Positions 50,730 through 62,253 of a stretch of 64,000 nucleotides of DNA are shown here, piece by piece. Within the stretch, counting starts at the first letter, position 1, and the number at the start of each line of letters is the position of its first letter. The position numbers and the translations under genes were made by a program. The DNA is taken from assembly GCA_020086605.1 (NCBI GenBank), contig JACBWW010000017.1, forward strand, positions 23,216,473 to 23,280,472, in the 5' to 3' direction. The stretch is from Lanius collurio. Taxonomy: Eukaryota; Chordata; Aves; Passeriformes; Laniidae. Below the pieces are notes generated by a model, which saw only the letters and a list, made by a program, of their open reading frames with translations, had not been told where the DNA came from and searched no databases.

Positions 50730-51305
50730 GTTGTTAATTCTCGGGGGGTTCTCCCGGCCCGTGCTGGTCGGGGTCTGAGGCTCAGACCCAAGAAGCCGTA
50801 GCAGACCCGCAGAGGTGATCCTGTGAGGAACCATCTCCCAGGGGGTCGTGGCTTCTCTCAGCCATCGGCCGGGGTTGCCTGCAGAGATGCCTGGCTCAGC
50901 AGCCATCAGCTCTTAGTGATTCAGCAGTGATTTCAGCTCTGCTCTGCAAGGCAAACCCCCCTGGCCAGGCCCGGAAAGAGAGAGGAGAGGTCCTGCTGGT
51001 GGTTCCGCAGAAGCAGCTTTATTCTTCCATCTTCCGCGAAGGGGTGACCAGAGACGGATCCTCTGCCGACTCGGGGCAGAGGGGTCTCTTTTATGGGGGT
51101 ACAGAGGTGGGTGTGAAAGCGTGAGAAACCAATGGGTACTAGGGTATTTTACATACAGTTTCCTAGAGGATCTTGGGTCTGTCTTTTCTCGCTGTAACCA
51201 AAAAGGCTCGGTGTTTCCCCAAGAGGGGCCTGGAGGGAGATTGTGCAACCTCCTTATCTCCAGGCCTCCCTGCCAGGGCAGGGGCCCGTCAGACCCCACA
51301 GTTGT
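50730..51305 (-). mobile_element. Solo LTR of an endogenous retrovirus, minus strand
   Basis: A GC-rich block that reads as an LTR on the minus strand: it starts TGTGGGGTCTGACG at 51300, has a TATA-like CATAAAAG near 51090, an AATAAA poly(A) signal at 51018-51023, and a GC-rich U5. GTTGT occurs on both sides (50730-50734 and 51301-51305), a 5-bp target duplication as in ERVL-type insertions. With these borders the element (50735-51300) would end in ATTA instead of CA, so the 3' end is uncertain; an alternative end at 50693 gives TG...CA but no duplication. A second AATAAA lies at about 50704-50709 on the minus strand. No internal retroviral sequence adjoins it. Confidence 0.65.
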
Positions 51306-51929
51306 CTATTCCTGAAAGTGCAATATTCTCTTCAGCCATCATAAAATTTAAGATACAGAACACATTGTTTAAGACAAGGACCCATCCCTCACATTTTCAA
51401 ACCCTAAGTACTGCAATGCCTCCTTCCACCAAGGCCATTCCTCCTATTCCAGCCAGTACAGAATATGTCTTGTGAACTAGGGCATTTCCTGGGAAGTGAC
51501 AGGTCTGCATCTGACATACCCAAAATAGAAGGGTTATTTGGAAACAAATCTATTTTTTTCTGATGGTTTCTTTTATGTAGAATTATCATCATTTTATCTT
51601 CCTTCCTTAGAAAAAAAAAAAATCTGCAATTTCTTATACCTCAAACTATGGAACGAGCCTTGTCCCTGGCTGCCTGTTTGTGGTAAGTTGACCTTGACTG
51701 GCATAAGGTTCCCAAGAAGCCACTCTTGTCTTTCTGTCTTCTTAGAAGAACAGGCAGAGAAAGTATGATGAAAAGCTCATGGATCGAGATAAGGACAGAG
51801 AAATCATTTACCAATTACCGTCTTGGGCAAAATAGGCTTGACATGGGGAAAAATAGTTTAATTTATGGGTAATTATTTGTAATAGACTAAAATAGTGAGA
51901 AATAAAATCATCTTCCCCTTCCCCCTCCC
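51306..51929. other. Non-coding stretch
   Basis: No recognised repeat. A segment at 51625-51680 has a good acceptor and a TGTG/GTAAGT donor and is open in phase 1 to 1, but it begins with a run of twelve A, so I do not trust it as coding. Confidence 0.4.
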
Positions 51930-52740
51930 TTTTTCCCAGATTCAGCTTCACTTTGGATTTCTCTACCTCCTCCCTGTGCATGGCCCAGGGAGATGGGAAA
52001 TGAGGATTGTGACCACAATGTTTTCTCTGTGCTGCTCCTTCCTCCCCATGCTCTTCTCCTGCTCCAACATGGGATCCCACCCACAGGAGATACTCCTTCA
52101 TGAAAATCTTCAACAAGTGCCCTTCCCATTGGCTGCAGTTTTACACAAACTGTCCCCTCCACAAGGTACAGTCTCGTAGGAGCAGATTGTTGCAGTTCCC
52201 CACAGGGTCACAAGTCCCACCAGCAAACTTGTTCCAGCGTGGGCTCTTCTCTCTGCAGGTCCACAGGCTCTTCCAGGAGTCTGCTCCTGTGTGGGCTTCC
52301 CAAGGGGTCACAGCCTTCTTCAGGCATCCACCTGTTCCAGCGTGGGGTCCTCCACAGTCTGCAGGTGGATCTCTGCTCTACTTTGAACCTTCATGGGCTG
52401 CTTCACCATGGTCTGCACCACGGGCTGCACAAGAATCCCAGCTCCAGCATCTGGAGCATTTTCTCCCCCTTCTTCTCCACAGACCTTGGTGTCTGCAGGG
52501 TTGTTTCTCTCACATATTCTTACTCCTCTCTCACAGGTGCTGCACAGTGAATTTTACCCTTTCTTAAACATCACAGAGGTACTACCAGCATTACTACTGC
52601 TTTGGCCACTGGTGGGTCTGTCTTGAAGGCAGCTGGAACTGTTTTTGTCTGGATGATGGCAGCTGCTGGTTTCACAGAAGCCACTCCTGCATCTCCTCCA
52701 CTATCAAAACCTTGCCATGCAGACTCAATACACTGTTAAA
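51930..52740. mobile_element. GC-richer interspersed repeat, probably avian
   Basis: A sharply bounded, pyrimidine- and GC-rich block with internal near-repeats (GTTCCAGCGTGGG twice, at about 52221 and 52340, each followed by a CTGCAGGT phrase). Phrases such as GACCTTGGTGTCTGCAGGGT followed by GTTTCTCTCACA match my memory of a repeat widespread in bird genomes, probably ERV-derived, but I cannot name the family or the strand with certainty. The long forward frames here (up to 155 codons) are then relics of the repeat. Confidence 0.5.
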
Positions 52741-53868
52741 ATAACTGTTCTAAGGATTGTGCTTAACTTCGAGAACTTTCTTGAGCTTGGGGTGCTGTAA
52801 GTACCAAGATGCTCAGAGTAGGACAATACTGTTTTGAAGTAGATTCACAAGTGCATGAAGAATTTCTTTTATAAAAACAGGCAGAAACAGCTGGGAGAGT
52901 GGGATGACTTCAAAGCAAGAAAATATAGTGTTACTATAATCAAGTGAATTTCTCTTTAAAAATATTTTATTTGAATGTAACCCTTTCTGTGAAAGAACTC
53001 ATCAAAGCAACAATCAATGAAATCTGCAATTCCAGGGCAAAGAAAGAGGAGAGAAATCTGCATTCCCTTACTAATACCTTTCCTTGTGTTTGTTTCCCCT
53101 TCCTCTTTTCCTTTCTTTTCCTTAACTCTGTCCTGATGTCCCTCCTATTTTATTCTGCAGATATTTCTACTTACATTAGAGTCTCTCTTTGCTTTTTTTT
53201 TCACATTCAAATATTTTCCAACCCACCACCAGTGCTATGAAAAATGCTCCAAGCTTGAGGGACAGTAACAATCATTTGGACATCACCCCTCTAGTAACTT
53301 CTCCACAGGCACATAGATCAGTGTCCTCTTCATGCTTCTCAGCAATACAATATTTATTAAATACATTTTCTGTGTCATATAGATTAAAAAAAAGAGAGAT
53401 GATCTCGATATAAAGGTGATTGAAAAGTACCCAGAGTGATTAAGGCTCAGTAGTGCTTGAATGTTTCCAAGCAGCTCTGACCCATAAAGGAGAGCTGGTC
53501 CTTCACTAAACTTCATGGAAGGCATAGGACTTACTAGTGGGTGAAATCTGCAAAACACAGTCTGTACTTATCTAGGCTGGTACTGATTTCAATAGCTACC
53601 TGGATTTAAAAAGGAAATGATAAAATCATGCAAAGATAGACTCTGAAAATAAAGATATTCCTATTTTCAGGGAAGAGTGGATCATAATAAAGAGTTATAT
53701 AGGAACCTACCAAAACAAAATTTGTAGAGCTGTGATGTATGAATAGAAACTTGGAGGGGAAGGCAAGGACAGAACTGGATAACACAATATTTTCAGAGGG
53801 AAAAAAAGTTAGTGAAGGCTTTTCTTATCAACTCCTATTAAGCTAGTGACAAAAGCTATTTTGGGGAG
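52741..53868. other. AT-rich stretch, nothing recognised
   Basis: A very good acceptor at about 53160 (CTATTTTATTCTGCAG) opens a 35-codon frame, but its content is low-complexity Phe/Leu and the donor would leave a phase that fits no neighbour. Confidence 0.45.
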
Positions 53869-53979
53869 AGGGGAAGGTTAGGGAAGGTTTGGGAAGGTTA
53901 GGGAAGGTTTGGGAAGGGAAGGGAAGGTTTGGAAAGGGAAGGTTTGGGAAGGGAAGGGAAGGTTTGGGAAGGGAAGGTT
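53869..53979. repeat. Purine-rich GGGAA / GGTTT tandem array
   Basis: Irregular tandem of GGGAAGGTTT, GGGAAGGTTA and GGGAA units running into the gap. GGG runs spaced by 2-7 bases make G-quadruplex formation plausible on this strand. The forward reading frames here (Gly/Lys/Arg/Phe repeats) are by-products. Confidence 0.93.
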
Positions 53980-54379
53980 NNNNNNNNNNNNNNNNNNNNN
54001 NNNNNNNNNNNNNNNNNNNNNNNNNNNNNNNNNNNNNNNNNNNNNNNNNNNNNNNNNNNNNNNNNNNNNNNNNNNNNNNNNNNNNNNNNNNNNNNNNNNN
54101 NNNNNNNNNNNNNNNNNNNNNNNNNNNNNNNNNNNNNNNNNNNNNNNNNNNNNNNNNNNNNNNNNNNNNNNNNNNNNNNNNNNNNNNNNNNNNNNNNNNN
54201 NNNNNNNNNNNNNNNNNNNNNNNNNNNNNNNNNNNNNNNNNNNNNNNNNNNNNNNNNNNNNNNNNNNNNNNNNNNNNNNNNNNNNNNNNNNNNNNNNNNN
54301 NNNNNNNNNNNNNNNNNNNNNNNNNNNNNNNNNNNNNNNNNNNNNNNNNNNNNNNNNNNNNNNNNNNNNNNNNNNNNNN
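53980..54379. other. Assembly gap (400 N)
   Basis: Undetermined bases starting in the GGGAAGGTT array; the sequence right of the gap (GTAGAGGAAATAATA) is unrelated. The array's right end is therefore inside the gap. Confidence 0.99.
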
Positions 54380-57300
54380 GTAGAGGAAATAATATAATTT
54401 ATATCCTAGATAGAAAAGACTTTCTGATCCATCTATTTTTCTTTAAATGCATTGTCATCATCACGAATGGCATTTAAAGAGCAAAGGTTGTACACAGTTA
54501 TTAGACACTTCATTATCAGTTCATTATTAGCAGAACTTTACTTTTTTTAATTATCTTTTTTAACTGAATGAGAATTTAGGAAGTGTAAAATAGCATGATT
54601 TATTGTATCAAGGAGCACAAAGGGGACTACCGTGTACTGCTTCTAGTATTTGTTTTCGTGTTTCTTTGCTTTGTAGTGCTTTCTAATCTTTCTTTGTTTT
54701 GAATAGTTTTCTCATTATAAATAGGTACTTTCATCTCCACCAGTCTTTTTCAGAAATAAAGATGAGATACAGCACTCTGCACCTGGGATACTACAAACCC
54801 AGAATATGTTTTTCAGAATGTTCATGAAGGAAGTTATTTGCTTTACTTGCATCAAAAATTATAGAAAGCATACAAAAAATTGTGAGTCTTGCTGAACGCA
54901 AAAGATGCACAGCCTGCTTTGTCTGTGGGTATGATGGAATACATTTCAGAATATTTGGGTTATCAAGGAACTAGACAGTACCTGAGAGAGTCTTTGAATG
55001 GCACAGCATGCATTTTTAATGGAACTGATTCCAGCCTGGGGGCAGTTCACCTCAAAACCATGATTATGTGTGGACAAATCTGTTTACTAGTAAATAAGGG
55101 GAAAAATTTGTTTGGATAATGCTGCCCGGTGTTAGGGGGCTCTCCAAATTTTCTGATTGACTGATTTATTAGCATCATTTTCTTTGGCACTGAATTTAAA
55201 TCATCAGAGGTCAGCTGATATGGAAAGCAACATGGATCCACCTTCTGTTCTTAAAACAAATGACTATTCTGATCCAAGAGAGGTTAATTTACTTGTTAGC
55301 ATCTCTAGATTAGATGCTGCAGCACATATAATACACTTGCTCTTTTACTGCAAAATTGTAGGGTTCCATTTGTCTTCCCCAGGTGGTCACAACTGCTGTG
55401 GTATACATAGCATTGATCATTTTTTATTTCAAATGTCTCATCGTAAGCTGATTGACATCACACTCCAAGGACATGGAAAACTAATGCATGTTCTCTGCTG
55501 CTTCAAAAACAAACCACTTGGATTAAAAACTGCTGTTAATATCCCAACATTTAAAGCTTAGATTTCTCCTTCTTGTGTGAGAAGAAAGCAGGTGGAGGGA
55601 CTGCATGCATTTTCTGATTGATATAGTCTGGGCTTGAGGAAGATTGTCTAATACACATTTACTACAAGTCAGAAACAAAGCTATTGCTAATTCCCTTCAG
55701 ATTCTCTTACTATGGCAACCCAGCAAGATAAAGATGAAAATAATTCACTATCTTCTGCTGTTCCTCTCAGAGTCATTTTTGAATGCTTTTAATTAAAGCG
55801 CTTTGACAGATTTTTGAAAACTTGGTGCAAAAAAAACCTCATAAAGCGAGATCGTAAAAATTACTGTTAATGAAAAAGGTAAAAAGCAGGTTTTATTCTT
55901 CCTCTCCCTCTTCTGTCAGTCCCTTTTCACTCTTGCTCTCCAGTTCATTAATGTTTTGGTTTTAAGTATGTTGGTTACAGTAACTAAGTGTTAATTTGTT
56001 CCCTGGCATATTACACCAAGATGAACCTGATTAATTAAAACAGGAAGCACCATCCCTGAAGCACCATGGCTGGTGCACTGGTGTTGATGCCTGGGGTTTT
56101 GTGTGTAATGAGACTCCTAGCTGCAGGCAAGGGGAGACCGCACACTTCCCCACCTCTGGCGTGGAACAGAATTAAGCATTAACTCTGTAGCAGACCCCTG
56201 CTTATCAGCAACCTTGCTATTACTATACCAACCCTGATGTGCATAAGCAATATTTTCATCCACTTCCCAAGAGATTTATCTAGCTGTTGAAGTAGAAAAT
56301 GAATATTTTACAGTTCACTTGTCTGATCAATTACCTACAAGCTGCTGCAGTATTTTATGGCCAGTGGGAGAGCTGTGTAGGTGATGATAGAGAAATCTGG
56401 AGGGAATCTGCTAGCCAACTACAAAAAGGGGACTAAAACTGTGAATGAGCCATCAGTAACAATCCTTTTGTTCATAAGGGTCTAGCCAGAAATTACAGTG
56501 TAACCAATTAAAGTACATAAATGATAATCAGCAGAATGTGAATTCCAGAGGTGAAGAAATTTGATTGCTTGATTGGAGGATAATGAAGTGCAGAGATGAT
56601 TCAAAGCCAAACTCTTCTCAGTGAAACATCTCCCTCAGTACTTTATTTAGAATTTTTGTCTTTTAGATAATTGGAAGAAACACTTTCTTAGAGACACTTT
56701 GGAAATTAAATTAACTATCTCAAAGTTAAATTGCATACACTTTTTAGACAAGGTATTACTGATCATAATACAGAAAGTTTCAACAACCTAAGTTCCCAGA
56801 GGTTTATTTTAATAGAAAAACTTTGTGTTGGCAATTCATTTCAAGAACATTACACATCACATCTTGAATAAGTTAGTGAAAACTCTCATATCTGATTGCA
56901 TGTGAATTATGTTTTCTCTCTAAAAATCTGTAAGGAATATTAGTCTGTTATTTACAGATTGAACAATGACAAGTTCAAATCCTTATTTAAAAATAGTGAA
57001 AGCATAAAGAAGCAACTGGGAAGATTCAGAAGGTAGTTTGTGTTTGCCTGATTAAAATTCCTGCAGTTTGGCACAAGAGCTTTAAACGTATCTTCATTCT
57101 TTAATTTACAGACAACCCTGTGAGAGAGATAAGTTTGTAGTTGTAACAAGAAAATCAAATCTGATTTTTTTAGTGATAACAACAAATATCACTTAGACTA
57201 AAATGACTTTCAGGCCTTCAGAACTAAAGGAAAAATAAATCTGGGATCAGATAAAATTCAGATATAGCATTGAATGTCTGGCCTTTTTTTACTTATTCTA

Positions 57301-57991
57301 CAACATCATCAAGAAGTAAACACTGTAAATATATGTTGCTGCCTGAGTACAGATTATTTGCCTCATATTACACACTTGATTAACTGCAGCTTCTTTTAGG
57401 TTATACTGTGCTTTTGTGTTTTAGGAGAATGTGTCTTCCCTTGCAAACTTTTGATTAACTTCTTTTTTATTGAGCCTTTATCAGTGTTTATTAAATATAC
57501 AAAAACAGATTGAAGAATGAAGGTTTTTCTTTATAATAAGTTCCTTTTTAACTAGACTTTGAACTGGAAGTATTCAAAATACAGAAAAAATAATCACTTT
57601 TTATACATATTAAAGAATTTAATGTGTGAAGAAGTGAATTTCTTAAAACTGTCTTTCACTATTTTTACTCTCAAAACTTTACTTACATCACCACAATGGC
57701 TGAGATTTTATCTAAAGGGAAGAAAAAATCATCTTCTATTTCTATTATATGTCCTTTATTAAAATATCTGGTATTAATTTTACCAAGTCTCCAAGCTTTC
57801 ATAAAGGACTGCTGCTATGTTGGCCCAAACTCATAGGATAATCCACCATCAAAGTTTAAAACTTCTTTCAAAGGCACATTATTTCTGAAGCAAAGCAGCT
57901 GAGACAGGACATTCTCCATGTACTGCCTATGTTTTCTTGTAGCAATGCCTTAGGTTTTAACTTTCATATTTTTCAGTCCTGTACTGCCTAG
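54380..57991. other. AT-rich stretch, nothing recognised
   Basis: Several frames of 60-134 codons occur, including 55157-55561 on the + strand, but none has a recognised family or good splice borders. No repeat family seen. Confidence 0.5.
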
Positions 57992-58382
57992 TGTGTAACT
58001 CTGAAGTTTGTTGTAGCCTGTTAATTTCTGCTTTATCCTGCTAGGTAGACATAACAAAGCCTCTGCAGGCCCGCTCTCCAAGGACACTCAGACAATCCTA
58101 GGCCCAAAAACGTGTAAAACAAAAGGCTCTAAAAGGGGGGGTAAGCTTGGGGAAATTGCATCATTAACTGAAGCTTTAATTGGAGAATTAACCCTGGTAT
58201 GCAAATGAACCAAACTTATAAAAATGTGAAGAACTTATGACCTGTTGTCCATCTTGGGGTCCATTCTGGCCATAGCCTCTGGCTCCCCAGGGTGTACCTT
58301 TGAAGGCCTTTCAAATAAATACCTGCCTTCATTCCCTTACTCCTGTCTAGTCTCTGTTTCTAGGAGGCCTCTCAAGGCATCA
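57992..58382 (+). mobile_element. LTR-like segment, degenerate
   Basis: Has the order of signals expected in a retroviral LTR on the + strand: a TG start (57992 or 58012), a TATA box (CTTATAAAAA at 58215), an AATAAA poly(A) signal at 58314, and a CA end at 58381. No target duplication was found, so the borders are guesses. Further right, at about 58747, TGGTGTCACAGATGG resembles a tRNA-Leu primer-binding site, raising the alternative that the LTR extends to about 58745. Confidence 0.38.
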
Positions 58383-58967
58383 GTAGAGCAACTGATCTCT
58401 CAGTACTTTACTTGCATTACATGTTTTAGGCTATCTAATATCATTAATGATCTAAGAGCAGCAGTTATTTGAACACTGGTTAAAAAGTTGGTTTGAAAAT
58501 TTTAGTGAAAATTTTTTATCTTTAAGTGCATTGGTTGTACAACCCTTAATTATCCAGACAGAAGCTTGCAAGAGTAAACAGAAAAGCAGTTCTCTAGTTA
58601 TATTTATAGTTACATGACTTATTCTACAGCTCCATTTTGTGGTTGTCTCTATTGGAAAAGTGTGATATTGTATAAAAAACCTTCTTTATAAAATTTAGTC
58701 TGCCAAAGTCCTCTTTTATCTGCAAGGTGGGCACCAAAACTTTATGGTGTCACAGATGGCTTTTCCAGTCTGCCTGTTTACAGACCGTTTTGGCTCTGAG
58801 TTTTGTAAATTTATTGGGCTTCAGTCATATCTTTAAAATTTTCTTATGCCTTTAAATATGTTTTCTTGTGCATGCTCTGAAAATGGTGAGTTTGGGCAGC
58901 TATACTTATGCCTCCTGCCCAAGTTCCATACCCTTTAGGAAAAATCTGCCTAAAGGTCTTGAAAGAG

Positions 58968-59350
58968 AATCACAGAAATAACCTGGATTGGAAGGAACCT
59001 TCAAGATCATCTTCCAAGCCCTCTGCTATGAGCACAGATATCTACCAGCAGACCAGGCTGGTCAGATCTTCATCCAGCATAGCCTTAAACACTTTCAGGG
59101 ATGGGGCATACACAGCTTCTCTGGGCAACTTGTTCCAGTGCCTCACAGTAAAGAATTTCCTCTTAATATCTAATCTAAATCTTTCTTTTAGCTTAAATCC
59201 ATTTCCTCTTCTCCTGTCACCACATGTTCTTGCAATAGTATCTCAATATTTCCTTCAGGTTCCCTTCAGAAACTCAATTCTTTCAGCCTTTCCTACAAGG
59301 ACGGGTGCTCCATCACTCTAATCATTTTGATGGCCCTTCTCTGGACTTAT
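58968..59350 (-). mobile_element. CR1 LINE fragment, 5'-truncated
   Basis: Reads on the minus strand as the 3' part of chicken repeat 1: the + strand starts AATCACAGAAATAACCTGGA, then the typical TTGGAAGGAACC and TTCAAGATCATC phrases, ending near GATGGCCCTTCTCTGGACTT. CR1 is a non-LTR retrotransposon moved by its own reverse transcriptase; almost all copies are 5'-truncated, as here. The forward frames inside it are shadows. Confidence 0.93.
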
Positions 59351-59875
59351 TTGCCAAACTAGTCATGGTAACTGGAAAACAGGTCTCATCTAACATTGTA
59401 GACAAGGTTTCTGCAATGGCCATAGAACAAAGTAAATTCCAGGTTTATGTTGTGCAACACCCACAAGAGGCACAGTCCCAAATAACAGTGAGTGCAGCGA
59501 GGGAGGACATGCCCCACTCTCCTCCTCCAGATGAGACACAAAGAAGCCAGGAGCTCAGCTGCCAGGACAGCAGGATCATGGGCAGGAAGGACCATGGATG
59601 CATTCTGCTGTTTGGAGTACACTGCTGGTGTGTTGATAGCAGGACACCTCCATTTATGGTACTTCTCACCAGGCCTGGTTTTGATTTTTCTGCAGTGAGA
59701 TTTCAATGTGAAATACAGGAAGTCCAGCATGGAGCACAAGACCAGGCCACCTCTGAGGACCAATTTCAGACAAATTAGACTTCTAAATTGGGGAGGTAGA
59801 TTCTAGTCTCAAGTTTCATCTTCTGTTAGTCTAGCCATAGTGCCTTAAAAAGCCACTGTACCAGCCAAGAACTAG

Positions 59876-59916
59876 TTAACACTATCCTGTTGGGAGTTAA
59901 CACTGTCCCATTGGGC
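59876..59916. repeat. About 20-bp tandem duplication
   Basis: Two adjacent diverged copies of a unit like GTTAACACTATCCTGTTGGG. Confidence 0.75.
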
Positions 59917-61362
59917 CAAAATGAGAAAAAAACTCCTATAATCTACATTTCAGAAAGAAATAAATTTTGTATTTTTAGATGTGAATTGTTCTTCATATGT
60001 AGATAGTAAAAGGTTTCCAAATTGAATTCCTTTGAAGTGTTAGCCATCTGGGTAAAAAATAAGATGAAAGGACATACTTTCATGGGGGATACTCAACATC
60101 ACAGAGGAAGTCAGTGGAATGGACAATAAAATAAATTTAACAAAAGAAAAACACAGAGATAGAGACATGTTTCTTAGAACCAGTCAATTATATTTCCAAC
60201 CTGATAGACAAAATAGGAGAAAAAGAGCATATTTCAGGATTGCATGGAGACTGAAAGATACAACCTTTACAGAGGCTTAAAGAAATTTTTGCTATATTTA
60301 TTTTAATGATTCAGTACAATAAATATCTGAAGCCATGTTTTGTTCTTGGAAATGCTTCAGTTAAAGGTATAGAACACTAAAGATCTTGACTATATTGTTA
60401 TTGTGCTACTAGTATGATACTGCTACTTTATGTTAATTTTTTAGACTAGCAACAGTCCAGACTAGCAGCTAAACTCTCTCATGAAAGTGGGTGGTTCTAC
60501 AGACAGACTGTAAACTGCAATGTGAGGTGACTCTGCCATTACAGGGTCCCCTTGGTTGATGTTTTGTGTGTAATCTGCAAAAGCAGCTGCTTCTGGACTG
60601 TGTATTATAGATGGAAACAATGGGAAAATTCCTGAACTTTGTGGTTTCTTCCATTTTAGAGAGAATATCAAACTCACAGTTTCACAGAAAATGGGTTTTC
60701 CTGGCAAAAAATTCTGTACCAACATACAAGGTGAAGTGCTTTTACCTCCTATAGCAGAAGTAAAAACTTAGCAAACAGATCTATGCGTAAATAATTTAGG
60801 AGAAAATGAATTAGGGAACTGTACAGACATCTATGAGCAATTAAATAGCATAACTGAAGTGAATAAACAATGTTTATTCAGGATTGCAATAAATCAAGAA
60901 GGAGAATACAGTGGAATTAGCAGTATTTTGAAAATAAACACATTTTCACACAACACAATGAAATCGTGTAACGTCTTGCTGCAGGCTGTTTTAAAGGTGA
61001 ATTAGACAAATTTAGCTGAATTAGATAAATTTGTGCAGGATAGGGGGTATCAATATCTATTAAACACAATGACTTGGGTGAAACTAAAGACCCAGGAGGT
61101 CCTTGAACTACATACAGATTGAATAATATTCTGTGAAAATGATCCTACTTTACCCCTATTCTGCTTCTTTAGCATCTCCTATTGGCTACCACTAGAGATG
61201 AAGTTCTGATAGAAAGGGTTTTGATGAAACTTGTTCTGGCAGGTTTTGGGTTTTTTTAAATGAATATGTAGTGATAAAAAACTATTTTTCTCTAGGGTAT
61301 TGCCAGAACTGCTGTTCTGAGCACACCTTTATTTCACCACAGTTCTGCACCTATAGTAGAAG

Positions 61363-61410
61363 AGTTTTCAAAGTTAATAGTTTTCAAAGTTAAGAGTTTT
61401 CAAAGTTAAT
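61363..61410. repeat. 16-bp tandem repeat, three copies
   Basis: Three head-to-tail copies of AGTTTTCAAAGTTAAT with one change in the middle copy. Confidence 0.92.
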
Positions 61411-61721
61411 CTATTGTGTATTCTCCCTCAGATTAAAAAATGCTTATATAATATTCACTTGACAACTAAAAAAAACAAATACAAATATTCTGCAGGTGTG
61501 ATGAATTAAAAATGTATTTCCAGCTAGTTTTTTTCTATTTCACTACAGGTAGTCTTTGGACCAAAGATATTGCGTGGTGGTAATTTGCAGAGACGGTCCA
61601 GCTATGGCTGAAGCACTATTACAGGTACTTGGGTAACAATTTTATGCTTTTTGACCTCCTCACCTCCTACCTTTCTCTACTTGCAACATTCTCAGGACTT
61701 CTAGGATTCTCGTTTCTACAG

Positions 61722-61790
61722 CAGAAGGCTTATGATGATGATGATGATGATAATTTTTATGCATCTGGCATAAAAATAGAGGAAGATAAG
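61722..61790 (+). CDS. Candidate coding exon G with a six-Asp run
   Basis: A 69-base segment after an acceptor with a pyrimidine-containing tract (GATTCTCGTTTCTACAG), ending at ATAAG/GTAAAA. Phase 0 to 0 encodes QKAYDDDDDDNFYASGIK and IEEDK, an acidic stretch from six GAT codons. Phase 0 fits the end of the exon at 44877, if the exon at 45926 is not the last. A stronger donor, TCCTG/GTAAGT, lies at 61871 in an extension of the same frame, so the exon could be 61722-61870 (phase 0 to 2). The GAT run is also a microsatellite, so coding is unproven. Protein not recognised. Confidence 0.33.
61734..61751. repeat. (GAT)6 trinucleotide repeat
   Basis: Six perfect GAT units inside candidate exon G, where they would encode Asp. 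Confidence 0.9.
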
Positions 61791-62253
61791 GTAAAATTAC
61801 TTTATCCAGGGAAACAGTTTTTGCAGCAATTGCCATGGCTTTGTCTATTCACCATACATCATCCTTCCTGGTAAGTTAATAAAAAATAAAGGAGAATTCC
61901 TTTAACTGTTCCTAGTATCCTAAGAATAACAAGATCAGTGCCAACGTTAATCCTTCATCCTGTCCACTATACCAAAATCTTAAAATATACACACTCAAAA
62001 AACCCATTATCTCATTTATTCTAGATTCCGACAATTCATTACTTTGCTTATATTGCAACAGAAGAAAATTAAAAATATAAAAATTATAAAATATTATATA
62101 TCTTCTCATTAAGACAAAACTTACATTAATATTGGTTTGTATATTTTGACTAATTCAAGAGAGTTGAGGTTGCATGCTTATACCTGTTCTAGATTAGCTG
62201 TGCATGGATTTTTATTTTGTAGTCCACAGAGTCAGCATTAAAAATAATCAGAG

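Larger units (their letters stand above)
59351..61721. other. Non-coding stretch
   Basis: The 157-codon + strand frame at 59305-59778 starts in CR1 and continues into GC-richer unique sequence; the opposite strand is open too (125 codons), and neither product is recognised. Downstream are small tandem duplications near 59876 and 61004 and a three-copy repeat at 61363. A splice-bounded segment at 61549-61622 stops in all three frames. Confidence 0.45.

Noticed and set aside
53163..53267. 35-codon frame after a very good acceptor
   Set aside because: Low-complexity Phe/Leu content and an end phase that fits nothing nearby.
53889..54477. Frames of 162-182 codons
   Set aside because: Made of the GGGAAGGTT repeat and the N gap.
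59305..59778. 157-codon + strand frame
   Set aside because: Starts inside a reverse-oriented CR1 fragment and the opposite strand is open too; no recognised domain.
61549..61622. Exon-like segment between CACTACAG and TTACAG/GTACTT
   Set aside because: All three frames contain a stop, so it cannot be an internal coding exon, although it could be a non-coding one.
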